Source: Calditrichales bacterium MX18-03 (lineage in GTDB: Bacteria; Bacillota; Clostridia; Lutisporales; Lutisporaceae). Taken from it: 64,000 nt of DNA. This document shows, in pieces, positions 63,317 to 64,000 of the stretch (the first letter of the stretch is position 1; each line of letters starts with the position of its first letter). The stretch is from assembly GCA_021083345.1 (NCBI GenBank), contig JAJGRE010000001.1:868001-932000 (forward strand), in the 5' to 3' direction. The notes beneath the pieces are model-generated. The model saw nothing but the letters and a program-made list of their open reading frames with translations, did no database searches and was not told the DNA's origin. Both the position numbers and the translations under genes were made by a program.

Positions 63317-64000
63317 TTATGCCCATGGCTTAACAACGACGCGCAGTGCCTTCCGCTGCTCGGCATACGCTATTCCCTCCGGAATCCCATCAAGCCCCAC
63401 AGCTTTGGTCACATATTTCTTTGCGGCGATTTTTCCTTCGGCAATCATCTGCACGGCCCGCTTCAAGCCTGCTGCCGGATAAGAAAATGCACCTGTTACC
63501 GATATTTCATTATAATGGATGAGATTGCTGTCCAGAGTCGTCATGGGATTGTTTCTGTTGACACCGCCGAACAGGATCACTTTTCCCCGTTTTCTGACCA
63601 TCTCGACTGCCTGCTGCTGGATGGTGGTGACCGGAGCGGCACATATGACAATATCGGCGCCAATTCCCTCGGTTGCCTGCAGCACGGCTTTGACCGGATC
63701 CTCCTTGTAAGCATCGATCATGATGTCTGGCGCAAAGGTTGCAGCCATCTCCAAGCGGGAGTGTCCGCTCAGGATAATTTTGGAGGCACCTCTTGCACGG
63801 GCAACCTCTATATGAAGACAGCCGATGGGCCCGTCGCCCATGATGACCACCGTATCTCCCGGGCTGACATTGTTTTGCTCCTGGCATGCTATAACCGAGG
63901 ATGCCGGTTCTGCCATCGCAGCTTCATCAAAACTTAAATGCCCGGGGATGGGCTCTATAAACCCGTGCTGCACCACTTCGGGCGGCAGGTAGATATATTG
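63317..64000 (-). CDS. Zinc-type alcohol/polyol dehydrogenase, N-terminus outside the window
   Basis: The frame is open through the right edge; 227 residues are visible. They include SFDEAAMAEPASSVIACQ, GDTVVIMGDGPIGCLHIEVA for NAD binding, and GKVILFGGVNRNN, as in sorbitol- or threonine-dehydrogenase-like MDRs. The catalytic zinc site would lie in the missing N-terminal part. Transcribed first in the operon leading to the SAF oxidoreductase, with a 29-base gap. It probably oxidises a secondary hydroxyl of the sugar or polyol. Confidence 0.85.
   Translation of the reverse strand, partial: QYIYLPPEVVQHGFIEPIPGHLSFDEAAMAEPASSVIACQEQNNVSPGDTVVIMGDGPIGCLHIEVARARGASKIILSGHSRLEMAATFAPDIMIDAYKEDPVKAVLQATEGIGADIVICAAPVTTIQQQAVEMVRKRGKVILFGGVNRNNPMTTLDSNLIHYNEISVTGAFSYPAAGLKRAVQMIAEGKIAAKKYVTKAVGLDGIPEGIAYAEQRKALRVVVKPWA

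Overview
The window looks like chromosomal DNA of an endospore-forming member of the Firmicutes, most likely class Clostridia. Evidence: remains of a cotJ spore-coat operon, strong GGAGG-type ribosome sites, many TTG/GTG starts, YesM/YesN two-component proteins, a GntR-LacI type AraR, and a very high density of sugar ABC transporters. No rRNA, tRNA or CRISPR array was seen.

Bases 1 to about 8,164 form an accessory block. It holds a zinc-hook SMC/Rad50-like ATPase (cut by the left edge) next to a DUF4297/Cap4-type nuclease, a pair resembling Lamassu or ABC-three-component defence. It also holds a plasmid-type replication protein, a ParM/ParR-like segregation pair with a cluster of TGTAATACATGG repeats, a YdjM-like membrane hydrolase and small unknown proteins. 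The block ends inside the spore-coat gene cotJC, which stops matching its family after codon 59. cotJB and cotJA follow intact. This is what an element integrated in cotJC would leave, although the other end lies outside the window.

Bases 8.3-18.5 kb are ordinary chromosome: an amidase_6 protein, a small-RNA gene with its own promoter and terminator (probably 6S RNA), a ferritin-like protein, a TetR-controlled ABC-2 exporter, a PAS-GGDEF diguanylate cyclase, an OmpR-type two-component system, and an unrecognised His/Cys-cluster protein.

Bases 18.5-31 kb concern L-arabinose: araR-araB-araD-araA, divergent araM plus a mutarotase-like gene, three matching AraR-type boxes, then a multiple-monosaccharide ABC transporter (ATPase, permease, binding protein) with a divergent LacI-type regulator.

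Bases 32-41.5 kb hold a second transporter (YtfQ/R/T-YjfF type, galactofuranose-like) preceded by a sensor module made of a lipoprotein paralogue of YtfQ, a YesM-type kinase and a YesN-type AraC regulator. Bases 41.6-51.5 kb carry a threonine-dehydrogenase-type enzyme, an AEC carrier, a FadR-type regulator, a 2-hydroxyacid dehydrogenase, an Asp/Glu racemase-type protein, a TctABC tricarboxylate-type transporter and a split transketolase. Bases 51.6-64 kb carry an M24-like protein with its metal ligands altered, an RbsABC-like transporter with two permeases, an RpiR regulator, an FGGY kinase, a fucose/arabinose-isomerase-like protein, a Rossmann-SAF oxidoreductase and a partial zinc alcohol dehydrogenase. 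Together the last two regions read as an uptake, isomerisation/oxidation, phosphorylation and transketolase-cleavage route for an unusual sugar or sugar acid whose identity cannot be read from sequence. Most transporter operons have a large hairpin directly after the binding-protein gene.
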